From: Pseudomaricurvus alcaniphilus
Lineage (GTDB): Bacteria; Pseudomonadota; Gammaproteobacteria; Pseudomonadales; Cellvibrionaceae
Reading direction: 5' to 3'
Assembly: GCF_011440395.1 (NCBI RefSeq)
Contig: NZ_JAAOIX010000005.1
Location: 62,001-126,000 of the forward strand
DNA: 64,000 nucleotides
This document shows, in pieces, positions 19,935-29,768 of this stretch. The translations under genes and the position numbers were made by a program. The notes beneath the pieces are model-generated. The model was given only the letters and a program-made list of their open reading frames with translations, was not told where the DNA came from and did not search any database. How positions within the stretch are numbered: the first letter of the stretch is position 1; each line of letters opens with the position of its first letter.

Positions 19935-20777
19935 TCAGGCAGCTTGCGATTTTTTATTATTCTTTTTATCAATTTTTGTTGTTATGGGTTCCACCTTGCG
20001 CTGCTTTTCATAGAGGAACTTCAACACTTCAGAACGCAGATGGGTGTACTCCGCATCTTCTGCCAGCGCCAACCGGTCCCGCGGTCGCTCCAGGTTAATA
20101 TCAAGGATCTCCCCTACCGTTGCCGCCGGGCCGTTGGTCATCATGACGATTCGATCGGACAGCAAAACCGCCTCATCCACATCGTGGGTAATCATAATCA
20201 CGGTGTTGTTCAGTTCCGCCTGGATTTCCATCAGCGAATCCTGCATATGGGCGCGAGTCAGCGCATCCAGTGCGCCAAACGGTTCATCCATCAGCAGGAT
20301 TTCCGGCTGCATGGCCAGCGCCCGGGCGATACCCACCCGCTGCTTCATACCGCCGGAAATTTCATCCGGGCGCTTGTACATGGCGTGATCCATATGCACA
20401 AGGTGCAGGTTGTGCTCGATCCAATCTTTCGTTTCCGCCTTCGACTTTTGTTTGCCGAACACCTGTTTCACCGCCAGTTCGACATTCTCGTAGGCCGTCA
20501 ACCAGGGCAGCAGCGAGTGGTTTTGAAACACCACCGCGCGCTCCGGCCCCGGCTCATTCACTTCCTTGCCATTCAAAAGCACCCCGCCTTTGGTGGCCTG
20601 GTACAGGCCAGCTACCACGTTGAGTACCGTGGATTTACCGCAGCCGGAGTGGCCAATCAAGGAGACAAACTCGCCCTTTTTGATTTTCAGGCTGACGTCA
20701 CTCAACGCCTTGAACGAACCCTTGGGAGTGGGAAACTCCATGTCGATGTGGCTGATATCCAGTATTACGTCTTGCAT
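19935..20777 (-). CDS. nrtD: nitrate ABC transporter ATP-binding protein
   Basis: 280-residue ATPase of the NrtD/TauB/SsuB type. Walker A GHSGCGKST, Q-loop QNHSLLPW, signature SGGMKQR, Walker B LLMDEPFGALD, H-loop TMITHD-like. No fused substrate-binding domain as in cyanobacterial NrtC. GGAGAG precedes the ATG. Third gene of nrtA-nrtB-nrtD. Highly basic tail (TTKIDKKNNKKS). Confidence 0.92.
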   Translation of the reverse strand: MQDVILDISHIDMEFPTPKGSFKALSDVSLKIKKGEFVSLIGHSGCGKSTVLNVVAGLYQATKGGVLLNGKEVNEPGPERAVVFQNHSLLPWLTAYENVELAVKQVFGKQKSKAETKDWIEHNLHLVHMDHAMYKRPDEISGGMKQRVGIARALAMQPEILLMDEPFGALDALTRAHMQDSLMEIQAELNNTVIMITHDVDEAVLLSDRIVMMTNGPAATVGEILDINLERPRDRLALAEDAEYTHLRSEVLKFLYEKQRKVEPITTKIDKKNNKKSQAA

Positions 20778-20804
20778 GTTTGCTCTCCTTTGTTAGTTCA
20801 CAAA

Positions 20805-21800
20805 TTAACGATCGGCACTGGTTTTGTCCCAGGACACCAGTCGCTGAATTTGCAACATACCGCGATCCAGCAGGAAGCCGATAAATCCGATAACCAAAAT
20901 TGCCGCCATGATTCGCGCCAGTGAGTTTGAGCTGCCGTTCTGGAATTCATCCCAGACGAACTTGCCGAGGCCGGGGTTTTGCGCCAGCATCTCCGCAGCA
21001 ATCAGCACCATCCAGGCAATACCCAGGGACAGGCGCATACCGGTGAAGATCATGGGAACAGACGCCGGCAACACAATCTTGCGCACGTGGGTCAAGGCGC
21101 GCAGACGCAACACCTTGCTGACATTGACCAGGTCGCTGTCGATAGAGGCGACCCCGACCGAGGTATTGATCACCATCGGCCACAGGCAGCACAAAGTCAC
21201 AGTGATCATCGACACCAGGTAGGCCTTGGAAACCATCGGGTCATCAGAGACATACAGGGCGCTCACCACCATGGTGACCAGCGGCAACCACGCCAGTGGC
21301 GAAACCGGCTTGAACACCTGGATAATCGGGTTGACCGCGGAGTTGAGGGTCTTGCTCAAACCGATGGCAATGCCCAGCGGTATCGCCACAGCCGCGGCCA
21401 GTAAAAACCCGCTCATTACCGTGACCAGGCTGGTGCCAATCTGGTCGAGGAAGGTTTCCTTGCCGGTGTAGGCACGAATTTTGGGCTGGTAGCCCGGATC
21501 CTTCGCCACCCGATCGGCGTTGCGCTGGTGCTGGCGTTCATAGAAGGCCTCTTCCTTGACCCGCTCGCGACGGTGCTCATCGTAGAGCGAACCAAACTGC
21601 TCCAGCACAGCCGCGGGCCCGGGAAATTTTCCCAACGACGTATCAATATTTTGCGCCGCCGCTGCCCACAGTAACAGGAACACTAACAAGCCAATCAAGG
21701 GCACTACCACCAGCCTTGTGAGCTCGGTAAAAACGCCCTTCACTTTTTCGGCAACCGGGTAGTTGTTGCTCAGCTTGTTGATTATGGATGTCGTCGCCAT
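20805..21800 (-). CDS. nrtB: nitrate ABC transporter permease
   Basis: 331-residue inner-membrane permease. One N-terminal helix, a long charged insertion (residues about 75-120, rich in EEAFYERQHQRN), then the BPD_transp_1 core with the ABC-contact loop ASVPMIFTGMRLSLGIAW. The insertion is typical of proteobacterial NrtB. Co-transcribed with nrtA and nrtD; AGGAG precedes the ATG. Confidence 0.92.
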   Translation of the reverse strand: MATTSIINKLSNNYPVAEKVKGVFTELTRLVVVPLIGLLVFLLLWAAAAQNIDTSLGKFPGPAAVLEQFGSLYDEHRRERVKEEAFYERQHQRNADRVAKDPGYQPKIRAYTGKETFLDQIGTSLVTVMSGFLLAAAVAIPLGIAIGLSKTLNSAVNPIIQVFKPVSPLAWLPLVTMVVSALYVSDDPMVSKAYLVSMITVTLCCLWPMVINTSVGVASIDSDLVNVSKVLRLRALTHVRKIVLPASVPMIFTGMRLSLGIAWMVLIAAEMLAQNPGLGKFVWDEFQNGSSNSLARIMAAILVIGFIGFLLDRGMLQIQRLVSWDKTSADR

Positions 21801-21839
21801 GTTCTGCTCCTGTCAGTCTCTGCGGGTTAAAAAGCCGGC

Positions 21840-23216
21840 TTACAGCTTGTCACCGGCCTTCAGGCCAATGGTGAATTTATTGATGTAGTCGTTGGGCTTG
21901 GTGCCGTCATAGACAATATTGTCAATAAAGTGGGTCTGCGGTGCGCGATAGCCATCTTCACTGGCAAAGTCAGGGAACTCGCTGGCACTCATCAAGCCCT
22001 CGGCAATCAGGGACTTGGCTGCCTTGGTGTAGATGTCCGGGCGATAGACCTTGGCCGCCAATTCCTTGTACCAGTCATCACTTTTGTCATCGGAAATCTG
22101 GCCCCAGCGGCGCATTTGCGTCAGGTACCAAATGGCATCCGAGTAGTAGGGGTAGGTGGCGTTGTAACGGAAAAATACGTTGAAGTCAGGCACTTCACGC
22201 TTGTCGCCTTTTTCATATTCGAAGGTGCCGGTCATGCTGTTGGCGATCACTTCGTAATCGGCACCGACGTAGTTAGGCTGGGATAAAATCTTCACCGCAG
22301 CAGGTCGGTTGGCGTTGTCGTTTTCATCCAGCCACTTGGCGGCGCGAATCAGGGCGCGGGTCAGGCGAATGGTGGTATTCGGGTACTTCTCGGCAAATTC
22401 GGCGGTGATACCAAAAACTTTTTCCGGGTTGTCCTTCCAGATTTCGTAATCGGTAATTACCGGCACACCGATGCCTTTAAATACCGCCTGTTGATTCCAG
22501 GGCTCGCCCACACAGTAACCGTAGATGGTACCGGCCTCGAGAGTTGCCGGCATTTGCGGTGGCGGGGTTACTGACAGCAGCGCGTCGGCATTGATTTGTC
22601 CGGAGGTATCACCCTTGTGTGGCGCGTAAAAACCCGGGTGAATGCCACCGGCAGCCAGCCAGTAACGCAGCTCGTAGTTGTGAGTGGATACCGGGAAAAC
22701 CATGCCCATATTAAAAGGCTTGCCATCAGCCTTGTATTTTTCTACCACCGGCTTCAGGGCATCGGCTTTAATGGGATGCACAGGACGGCCATCGGCCATT
22801 TTCGGGATATTGGGTTTCATCTGCTCCCAGATATCGTTGGAAACAGTGATGCCATTGCCGTTCAGGTCCATGGAGAACGGAGTGATAATATGGGCACTGG
22901 TACCGAAGCCCATGGTCGCTGCGATCGGCTGGCCGGCCAGCATATGGGCGCCGTCGAGAGTACCGTCGATAACGCCATTGAGCAGGACTTTCCAGTTGGC
23001 CTGGGCTTCAATAGTTACGTACAGGCCCTCGTCTTCAAAATAGCCGTTCTCGTAGGCAATCGCGATGGGAGCCATATCGGTCAGCTTGATAAAACCAAAC
23101 TTCAGCTCTTCTTTTTCCGGATAACCCAGCTCTTCTGCGTGTGCAAAAGTCACAACAGCACTGACTCCAATGACGCCGGCCGCTACAACTTTCTTAAATG
23201 GTTTCAACCAATTCAT
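21840..23216 (-). CDS. nrtA: nitrate ABC transporter substrate-binding protein
   Basis: 458-residue periplasmic nitrate/bicarbonate-binding protein (NrtA/CmpA family). Sec signal peptide to about residue 27 (VTFAHA); then [29 protein letters not shown], the YCVGEPWN segment and a C-terminal domain typical of nitrate binders. First gene of the operon, behind a leader with an intrinsic terminator and a sigma-54-type promoter. A nitrate-sensing NIT-domain gene lies next upstream. No nitrate reductase is in the window. Confidence 0.93.
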   Translation of the reverse strand: MNWLKPFKKVVAAGVIGVSAVVTFAHAEELGYPEKEELKFGFIKLTDMAPIAIAYENGYFEDEGLYVTIEAQANWKVLLNGVIDGTLDGAHMLAGQPIAATMGFGTSAHIITPFSMDLNGNGITVSNDIWEQMKPNIPKMADGRPVHPIKADALKPVVEKYKADGKPFNMGMVFPVSTHNYELRYWLAAGGIHPGFYAPHKGDTSGQINADALLSVTPPPQMPATLEAGTIYGYCVGEPWNQQAVFKGIGVPVITDYEIWKDNPEKVFGITAEFAEKYPNTTIRLTRALIRAAKWLDENDNANRPAAVKILSQPNYVGADYEVIANSMTGTFEYEKGDKREVPDFNVFFRYNATYPYYSDAIWYLTQMRRWGQISDDKSDDWYKELAAKVYRPDIYTKAAKSLIAEGLMSASEFPDFASEDGYRAPQTHFIDNIVYDGTKPNDYINKFTIGLKAGDKL

Positions 23217-23253
23217 GCTTCACCCTCGTTAATGACAAATAAAAAAATGGCGT

Positions 23254-23310
23254 AAAAAAAGCGCTCATTAACAGACTACCGGTACAACCGGGTGACCGTT
23301 AACTGAGCGC
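23254..23310 (-). terminator. leader terminator (attenuator) in front of nrtA
   Basis: On the minus strand GCGCTCAGTTAAC pairs with GTTAATGAGCGC (one bulge), followed at once by TTTTTTT, 38 bases before the nrtA start codon. An inner CCGG...CCGG stem makes it longer. A terminator inside the leader of its own operon implies regulated antitermination. An upstream small hairpin (GGGGT-CTGA-ATCCC, 23396-23383) could be the other half of a two-hairpin ANTAR-type (NasT/NasR) target. Structure seen; regulator inferred. Confidence 0.8.
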
Positions 23311-23431
23311 CTTTCACCATTGACGGCCCGCTAAATTTCGGCCGCCATACTTTCTTTAATAATTATTCGCGTTTCTGTGTTAGGGATTCAGACCCCATCG
23401 ACAGTGGCACTCGCAAACATAAACTGTGTAT

Positions 23432-23447
23432 TGCATTGCACGTGCCA
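23432..23447 (-). promoter_or_regulatory. sigma-54 promoter for nrtABD
   Basis: The minus strand reads TGGCACGTGCAATGCA, matching the -24/-12 consensus TGGCACGn4TTGCA with one change. Transcription would start near 23421, giving a leader of about 205 bases that ends in the terminator hairpin. This fits NtrC control by nitrogen limitation. Confidence 0.75.
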
Positions 23448-23721
23448 ACATGGAAAAAAACGTAAAAACAGCAGTATTTTCGCTCGAGCAATAGAAATCC
23501 GTCCGAAAAGAGCACCAACATAAATCACTCGCGCTCTATTTTGATCCACGATATTCGACAAAATTTTTTCTGCATTTTTCCGGTGCTGTTTTTTCGGTTT
23601 TTTTTAGTGCACAGAGCACCAAAGTGACGCAAAAAGCCACCTTGCAGATTGGGCAGGGCAGGTTTGATACAGAGGATTGATGCGCACAAAAGCACAGGCG
23701 GCGTGCAGCCGCCGCTGGGGA

Positions 23722-24540
23722 TTAGCGCCAGGTTTGTTCTTTTAGCAGCCGGTCAAACTGGTTGAGCAAGCTGTCTATGGCCTGGGTAGCAAGGGCAAAA
23801 TAGGCCGGCGCCGAGATGGAGGGCAACTCGGTCAGGATCTGCTCATCGATACATTTGAGCAGCTGCTTGATGTCGCTGCTCGATGAATCTGCAGTACCGT
23901 TTTGCAATTGCAGCCGCACACTGCTCTCGCGAATTTTCGCGCACAGGTCATTTAAGCGGCGGCGGGAAACCCTGTCACAGTGACAGGCGGCGGCCACGCC
24001 AGTACCAATGGCGCGAGCCTGGCCGATAAACTCCGCCACCGCCAGCAGCTCACGCCAGTAGAGGTGCAGGGGTTGCTGGTGCTGGTTGCGCAACAGTAAA
24101 AGTTCACAGCGCTTGGCCACCGCATCAATCAGCAGCAACACGTTTTTGATAAGCTGGTTGTGCTGGTTCAGGTTGTAGCCCGACTCGAGCCGCTTGTAGT
24201 TTCCGGCCAGCCTTGCCCAGTGCTGGGTAATACCCTGCCAGCGATCGTCCCCCTCCAAAACCGGGTCGATACGGGCGATATCGGCAAAATTCCGGCTGAC
24301 ATCGTGTTCAACGGTTTCGATCTCAGCCAGCAATTCCCGGCTGCCGTTGAGGTAGCCATTAGTCAAGCCGCGGTGCTGTTGCACCAGCGCCAACAGGATG
24401 CGCAGGCCGGACAGCAAGCGTAGCCCCAGCGCCTGTCGCTGGCGTCGCGCCTGTCGCTGGTAGCGGATCAACAGACTGAACCCGGCGCCGAGGACCAATC
24501 CTCCACCCAGTAACAGTATTAGCGACACCGTATCAATCAT
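23722..24540 (-). CDS. membrane-anchored NIT-domain nitrate/nitrite-sensing protein
   Basis: 272 residues: one N-terminal membrane helix (about residues 4-25) followed by an all-helical NIT domain. The signature QQHRGLTNGYLNG (54-66) matches the helix that in NasR contributes to nitrate binding. NasR has a C-terminal ANTAR RNA-binding domain; none is present here, and the protein ends after the NIT domain. Placed directly upstream of nrtABD on the same strand, 505 bases away. It probably senses nitrate and relays to a partner not in the window. The start ATG at 24540 follows AGAGAG. Confidence 0.78.
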   Translation of the reverse strand: MIDTVSLILLLGGGLVLGAGFSLLIRYQRQARRQRQALGLRLLSGLRILLALVQQHRGLTNGYLNGSRELLAEIETVEHDVSRNFADIARIDPVLEGDDRWQGITQHWARLAGNYKRLESGYNLNQHNQLIKNVLLLIDAVAKRCELLLLRNQHQQPLHLYWRELLAVAEFIGQARAIGTGVAAACHCDRVSRRRLNDLCAKIRESSVRLQLQNGTADSSSSDIKQLLKCIDEQILTELPSISAPAYFALATQAIDSLLNQFDRLLKEQTWR

Positions 24541-24885
24541 GCACAAACTCTCTCTATTAACGGTGTTAAACCGGGACAACCGCAATACCCAATACCGTTG
24601 GCAACCGCAGCCGCGGCACACTGCCAGTTAAAGCTTTAGCCAGCAATATTTATTCCATTCAAGCGACCTGCTGTCCGACAGCAGAGAACCTGCCCTGGCA
24701 GCGATCGGCCAGGGCTCTATCGGGTCACAAGATTGACGATGGAGTAGCGGGTTACAATGGGTCGATTACGGCGGCGCCCTGATTGCCCGTAAACAGGGCG
24801 CTGCCGCCCGCATCAAAGGCGTCGGTCGCTATGGCTGCTCGCCAGGGAAAGCCCCGGGAAAAGTACCAGGAAAAGCACCCATCAA
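24541..24885. other. NIT gene / rimI intergenic region
   Basis: 345 bases with no convincing gene. An imperfect inverted repeat (24771-24781 with 24794-24807, GCGCCCTG/CAGGGCGC) might end the rimI transcript but lacks a T-run. Confidence 0.4.
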
Positions 24886-25383
24886 TCAGGCGATCAACTC
24901 CATGGCCATAAGCACTGCATCCTCTCGCCCGCCGCGGGCGGGATAGTAGCCGGCGCGGATTCCCACCTCGACAAAACCCGCGTTTTGATAGAGCGCCAGG
25001 GCCGCCTGGTTGGACTCTCGCACCTCCAGGTAAAAGCGCTTCGCCTGCAGCTCGGTCGCGGCCCAATTTTGCAGCCAGGCTAACAACGTGCTGCCCACCC
25101 CCTGGCCCTGGAACTCGGGCGCGACCACAAAGTCCAGCAGCTCCGCTTCACCCACCACACAGGACAGCACCGCAAAACCGGCCCAGTCTGCGCCGCTGCG
25201 AACCCCCCAGCAGTGGTAGTGCTGCAATGCCGACAGCACCTGGGCCTTGCTCCAGGGGTGGCTGTGGGCGTTGGCCTCGAGGCGGGCAACCCGCTCCAGG
25301 TCGTCGATGGAGAGCCGCACAAAGCTCAGCGCCATTTGCCGGGCAGTGTGGGCAGTAGAGTGCTGGGGGTCTTGGGTAATCAT
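24886..25383 (-). CDS. rimI: ribosomal protein S18 alanine N-acetyltransferase
   Basis: GNAT acetyltransferase, 165 residues, that acetylates the N-terminal alanine of ribosomal protein S18. The acetyl-CoA loop EFQGQGVGSTLL and the ESNQAALALYQNAGF motif are clear. Start is either M1 (25383) or M17 (25335); neither has a strong binding site. Pairing with a HolD-type gene upstream matches the holD-rimI order of E. coli and Pseudomonas. Confidence 0.88.
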   Translation of the reverse strand: MITQDPQHSTAHTARQMALSFVRLSIDDLERVARLEANAHSHPWSKAQVLSALQHYHCWGVRSGADWAGFAVLSCVVGEAELLDFVVAPEFQGQGVGSTLLAWLQNWAATELQAKRFYLEVRESNQAALALYQNAGFVEVGIRAGYYPARGGREDAVLMAMELIA

Positions 25384-25462
25384 GACGATGGCAGCTTGAT
25401 TGGGTTGAGAGAATCTGGGTAGATAAAGACAGTTTGACCGGATTAAGAGCGCGCAACAAGCC

Positions 25463-26443
25463 TCAACAAGTCAACCGCAGCGGCTGGATTGCTCGCCAGG
25501 CCACGGCCTTTAACTGGGGCTGTTGCAGCATCTGCGACAGCCCCGGTGCAACAATAGCGGTAACCGCCAGCTCCGGCAGGGGGACGCTGGTGCCAACCAT
25601 GGCCTTGAAAACCTCCGCCGGCCGCACTTCCGGATCGACCCCGGAGTGGCTGACCACCTCGGTTGGCAGCGCGTAATAGCAGGCTTCCTCCCCCAGCAAC
25701 AGGCAATACTTGACCGGGTTCAGCTCCAGCTTGCCCGCCAGCATGGCCCCAAGCGCATCCCGGGCTGCGTATTCATCCCGGGCCTCGGCGATATTTTCGT
25801 GCATCGGCCACTTGAAGATTTCCGCCCGCGGCAGGGTCACCCCGGTGTAGCCGAGGGCGAACAGTATATTGTTGAGCAGTGACTCGGTGGGCAGGGCCAG
25901 TTCCGGGTGGCGGCTGTCGATAATCATCAACTCGCTGCCGACCCGCCAGAAGCTGAGGGCAAAGCGCGGCCTGGCCACCCCGACCGGCGCAACTCCGCTG
26001 GTGTCGGTGGTGGCAGCAGCCAGCTGTTCCCGGTTTGCGCCAGCCGGGCCCGCAGTCTTTGCGGCCGCAACCGGCGGGCTCGCCGGAGCAGGAGTGGCGG
26101 CTGCGGGATTGGCGGCAGCTGCCGCTGTCACGGGCGCAGACGGTACCTGCCCGGGGGGCGCGTTAACGGCCTGGCCCGCCCCTGGCGTGACTGGCGGCGT
26201 CGAGCGCTCTTGCAGCAGGGCCATGACATCGTTGGCGGCCGTCGGCCTGGCCGCGCCGGGCGCCGGGCTGGCTGCCGCCCCCTGTGCCACTGGTTGCGGG
26301 CGCCGGGCAGCCCCAGCGGCGGCAACAGGCACCGCCACCGGCTCACACAGCTGCGCCAGCGGTGCATTCGGCAATACCCGGCGCGGCATGTAGGAGTCGA
26401 TCCCCATGGCATCCAGGTAATGTATGCGCTGCAATTCGTTCAT
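25463..26443 (-). CDS. cryptic DNA polymerase III psi-type subunit (HolD-like)
   Basis: 326 residues in three parts: an N-terminal motif YLDAMGIDSYMPRRVLPNA (residues 9-27), an Ala/Pro-rich linker (about 45-150), and a C-terminal alpha/beta domain with LLNNILFALGY and AEIFKWP. The N-terminal motif resembles E. coli HolD (LQQLGITQW) and the gene precedes rimI, as holD does. A long, divergent psi with this layout was described in P. aeruginosa (PA4679). It would link the clamp loader to chi and SSB. Assignment rests on position and motif. Confidence 0.65.
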   Translation of the reverse strand: MNELQRIHYLDAMGIDSYMPRRVLPNAPLAQLCEPVAVPVAAAGAARRPQPVAQGAAASPAPGAARPTAANDVMALLQERSTPPVTPGAGQAVNAPPGQVPSAPVTAAAAANPAAATPAPASPPVAAAKTAGPAGANREQLAAATTDTSGVAPVGVARPRFALSFWRVGSELMIIDSRHPELALPTESLLNNILFALGYTGVTLPRAEIFKWPMHENIAEARDEYAARDALGAMLAGKLELNPVKYCLLLGEEACYYALPTEVVSHSGVDPEVRPAEVFKAMVGTSVPLPELAVTAIVAPGLSQMLQQPQLKAVAWRAIQPLRLTC

Positions 26444-26726
26444 GCTTTAAGCTTGTCTCCTGGGCGCCGATGGGTCCCCCAGCGGTGCCCGGGCCGTGCC
26501 GATAAATACCGGCGGCCCGATCTCAATTGCCGGTTGCCACCCCGCAATACGGGTGTAACCAAATATTGTTTCTGCCTTTTGGGTCCAAGCCTCTCGGGTA
26601 CAAGCCACTTGGTTAAATGCCACTTGATTAAATGCCACTGGAGCAAAACCTGCCCGGCGTGAACAGCGGCACAGATTAAAGCACAAACGCCTCCATTACC
26701 ACCGGCGATTGCCGCCAATGAGGCGC

Positions 26727-26756
26727 TTGCCGAAGCGGGGAAATTGCGCTTATGAT
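26727..26756 (+). promoter_or_regulatory. sigma-70-type promoter of nhaD
   Basis: TTGCCG and TATGAT are separated by 18 bases; the start would be near 26763, 40 bases before the nhaD ATG. The rest of the 360-base region (26444-26803) holds only a small repeat (TTAAATGCCACT twice, 26613-26640). Confidence 0.55.
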
Positions 26757-26803
26757 CTCCCATCTGCGGTTCTCGCAGCCTGCCATTCTGCCGGAGTCCG
26801 CCC

Positions 26804-28060
26804 ATGACTGTCGCGTTAGTAGCCCTCTTCGTCGTCGCCTATGCCGCCATCGCCTGCGAGCACCTGACCAAGGTTAACAAAACCGTACCGGCGCTAATGG
26901 CCGGGGTCATCATGTGGGCCATCTGGGCCCTGTTCGGCGAGGCCGAGCACATCTCCGAGGAGCTGGAACACCACCTCTACGACATATCCCAGATCCTGTT
27001 TTTCCTGCTCGGCGCCATGACCATCGTCGAACTGGTGGACGCCCACCAGGGCTTCAAGATCATCACCAACCGCATACGCACCCTCAATGCCCGGCTGCTG
27101 ATGCTGATTGTCTGTTTCGTGACGTTTTTCTTTTCCGCAGCGCTGGATAACCTCACCACCTCCATCGTCATGGTCTCGCTGCTGCGGCGCCTGATCCACG
27201 ACGACCAGCAGCGCCTGATTTACGTTGGCATGGTGGTGGTGGCCGCCAACGCCGGCGGCGCCTGGTCGCCCATCGGCGACGTCACCACCACCATGCTCTG
27301 GATTGGCGGCCAGATATCCGCTGCGGCGATCATCCAGACCGCTTTTATTCCCAGCCTGATCTGTATGTTGATTCCCATGGGGCTGGTGATGCTGAAACTG
27401 CAGGGCAATGTCACTCGCCAGCCCTACGACTATGAACAGGCCAATGTCGCCGAGCATGTGCACGGCAGCTCGCGGATGTTTTTCACCGGGGTGGGCATGC
27501 TGCTGTTCGTACCGATATTCAAAACAGTGACGCACCTGCCCCCCTTCCTCGGCATGCTGCTGGGGCTGGCGGTGGTGTGGCTGCTGTCGGAAATGATTCA
27601 CATCGACAAGACCGAGGAGGAGAAAAAGCCCTACACCGCCATTCACGCCCTGTCCCGCATCGACACCTCCGCCATCCTGTTTTTTCTCGGCATCCTGCTG
27701 GCAGTCAGCACCCTGCAGGGGACCGGCGTGCTGGCCGGGCTGGCCAGTGCCATGGACCGCTCCATTGGCAACTACGACCTGATCGCGGTGGCGCTGGGCT
27801 TGCTGTCGGCGATCGTGGATAACGTGCCGCTGGTGGCGGCGGCACAGAAGATGTATCACTTCCCCATGGACGACGATTTCTGGCCATTTATGGCTTACAC
27901 AGCGGGCACCGGTGGCAGCTGCCTGATTATTGGCTCGGCCGCCGGGGTGGCACTGATGGGAATGGAGAAGATTAATTTTTTCTGGTACCTGAAGAACATC
28001 TCCGGGCTGGCACTGCTGGGCTACCTGGGCGGCGCGGTGTACTTTATGCTGGTGCTTTAG
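26804..28060 (+). CDS. nhaD: NhaD-type Na+/H+ antiporter
   Basis: 418-residue inner-membrane antiporter of the ion-transporter (ArsB/NhaD) superfamily that exports sodium in exchange for protons. About eleven to twelve helices. Family segments include SAALDNLTTSIVMVSLLRRL, NAGGAWSPIGDVTTTMLW and VDNVPLVAAAQ. Starts at ATG 26804 with CGGAG upstream. Monocistronic. NhaD is common in marine and alkaliphilic gammaproteobacteria, fitting a salt-water life style. Confidence 0.93.
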   Translation: MTVALVALFVVAYAAIACEHLTKVNKTVPALMAGVIMWAIWALFGEAEHISEELEHHLYDISQILFFLLGAMTIVELVDAHQGFKIITNRIRTLNARLLMLIVCFVTFFFSAALDNLTTSIVMVSLLRRLIHDDQQRLIYVGMVVVAANAGGAWSPIGDVTTTMLWIGGQISAAAIIQTAFIPSLICMLIPMGLVMLKLQGNVTRQPYDYEQANVAEHVHGSSRMFFTGVGMLLFVPIFKTVTHLPPFLGMLLGLAVVWLLSEMIHIDKTEEEKKPYTAIHALSRIDTSAILFFLGILLAVSTLQGTGVLAGLASAMDRSIGNYDLIAVALGLLSAIVDNVPLVAAAQKMYHFPMDDDFWPFMAYTAGTGGSCLIIGSAAGVALMGMEKINFFWYLKNISGLALLGYLGGAVYFMLVL

Positions 28061-28081
28061 GGGTCACGGCTAATTAGATAT

Positions 28082-28110
28082 GACAGCCCCTGCATTGCGC
28101 CGGGGCTGCC
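28082..28110. terminator. hairpin between convergent nhaD and leuA
   Basis: CAGCCCC at 28084-28090 pairs with GGGGCTG at 28102-28108, in the 60-base gap between the two stop codons. It has no strong T-run on either side, so termination is only probable. Confidence 0.5.
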
Positions 28111-28120
28111 GCCAAACGAC

Positions 28121-29668
28121 CTATACGCCGTCGTGTTGTGGATGGGCGCGGGCGCCGCCGGACTCCAGCAAGTTCAGGGCGTGCAAATAGGCCTTGGCCG
28201 AGGCCGCCACCACATCGGTGTCGGCACCCACGCCGTTGACGATACTGCCGTTTTTCGCCAGCCGCACTGTGACATCACCCTGGGCTTCAGTGCCGGCAGT
28301 AATCGCACTCACCAGGTATAACTCCAGCGCGGTGTTGCTCTTGGCCACTTTTTCAATCGCCTTGAAGGTAGCGTCCACCGGGCCGCTGCCCTCCGCTTCA
28401 GTGGTGACCGACTCGCCGTTCTTGACGATCACCAACTGGGCCCAGGGCTTCTGGCCGGTCTTGCAGCTGACTTGCATGGACTCAAACTTGTAGACCTCGG
28501 GCAAATCATCACCGCCCTTGTCGGTGACCAGGGCCTGCAAATCTTCATCAAAAATCTCATGCTTCTTGTCGGCCAGGCTCTTGAAGCGGGCAAACACCTC
28601 GTTCAGGTCTTCCGGGCTGGCAAAGGTAACACCCAACTCCTCGAACCGGGCGCGCACCGCCGCCCGTCCGGAGTGCTTGCCCAGCACCAGCTTGTTGGAG
28701 TTCCAGCCCACGTCCTCCGCCTTCATGATTTCGTAGGTTTCACGGTGCTTGAGCACACCGTCCTGGTGAATACCGGATTCGTGGGCAAAGGCGTTGGCAC
28801 CGACGATGGCCTTGTTGGGCTGCACCGGGAAGCCGGTCACACTGGCCACCAGCCGCGAGGTAGGCACGATCTGGGTAGTTTCAATACCGGTTTCCACCGG
28901 ATAGAAATCGCGTCGGGTCTTCACCGCCATCACAACTTCTTCCAGTGAAGCATTGCCGGCGCGCTCCCCCAAGCCGTTAATGGTGCACTCCACCTGGCGC
29001 ACACCGTTTATCACCGCGGCCATGGAATTGGCCACCGCCAAACCCAAGTCATTGTGACAGTGGGCCGAGAAGATGGCCTTGTCGGAGTTCGGCACCTGGG
29101 CGATAACGTTGCGGAACATGCGGCCGTACTCTTCCGGGGTACCGTAACCCACGGTATCCGGAATATTGATGGTGGAAGCGCCGGCGTTAATCACCGCCTC
29201 GACGATGCGGTACATAAACTCCGGCTCGGTGCGGCTGCCATCCTCCAGCGAGAATTCCACATCGGCGGCCAGGTTGCGAGCCATCTTCACTGCGGCCACC
29301 GCCTGCTCCAACACCTGCTCCGGAGACAGCATCAGCTTGTATTTCATATGAATCGGTGAAGTGGCGATAAAGGTATGAATGCGACCGGAATTGGCGTCCT
29401 TCAGGGCTGCCCCCGCCGACTCGATATCCACCCGGGTAGCCCGCGCCAGGCCGCAAATCGTGGAGTCCTTGACTGCCGCCGCCACCGCCCGCACCGACTC
29501 GAAGTCACCGGGGCTGGCAATGGGGAAACCGGCCTCGATCACATCGACGCGCATTTTTTCCAGCATCCTGGCGATACGCACTTTCTCCTCGCGAGTCATG
29601 GAGGCGCCGGGGCTCTGCTCGCCGTCGCGCAAGGTGGTATCGAAAATCACTAATTTATCTTTGCTCAT
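28121..29668 (-). CDS. leuA: 2-isopropylmalate synthase
   Basis: First committed enzyme of leucine synthesis, condensing acetyl-CoA with 2-oxoisovalerate. 515 residues: catalytic TIM barrel with [15 protein letters not shown] near the start and [14 protein letters not shown] (metal ligands), then a linker and the leucine-binding regulatory domain. ATG at 29668 chosen because GAGG lies seven bases before it; the GTG one codon earlier is less well placed. Preceded by a leucine-rich leader peptide and competing RNA stems. Confidence 0.95.
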   Translation of the reverse strand: MSKDKLVIFDTTLRDGEQSPGASMTREEKVRIARMLEKMRVDVIEAGFPIASPGDFESVRAVAAAVKDSTICGLARATRVDIESAGAALKDANSGRIHTFIATSPIHMKYKLMLSPEQVLEQAVAAVKMARNLAADVEFSLEDGSRTEPEFMYRIVEAVINAGASTINIPDTVGYGTPEEYGRMFRNVIAQVPNSDKAIFSAHCHNDLGLAVANSMAAVINGVRQVECTINGLGERAGNASLEEVVMAVKTRRDFYPVETGIETTQIVPTSRLVASVTGFPVQPNKAIVGANAFAHESGIHQDGVLKHRETYEIMKAEDVGWNSNKLVLGKHSGRAAVRARFEELGVTFASPEDLNEVFARFKSLADKKHEIFDEDLQALVTDKGGDDLPEVYKFESMQVSCKTGQKPWAQLVIVKNGESVTTEAEGSGPVDATFKAIEKVAKSNTALELYLVSAITAGTEAQGDVTVRLAKNGSIVNGVGADTDVVAASAKAYLHALNLLESGGARAHPQHDGV

Positions 29669-29768
29669 CACTTGGCCTCATCACTGAATCAGAACTGTCT
29701 CCCCTGCCGGGGAAACCACAAAATCTATAGCTGCAAAATCGGGGGATTAACGGCGCTGGGCGCCCGGC

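Noticed and set aside
23405-23420. Second sigma-54-like sequence (TGGCACTCGCAAAC) on the plus strand
   Set aside because: It lacks the GC at the -12 position and would point away from any gene start.
24771-24807. Inverted repeat as rimI terminator
   Set aside because: The stem is imperfect and no T-run follows; too weak to call.
24752-25066. 104-residue frame overlapping the end of rimI
   Set aside because: Shifted-frame shadow of rimI running into non-coding sequence.
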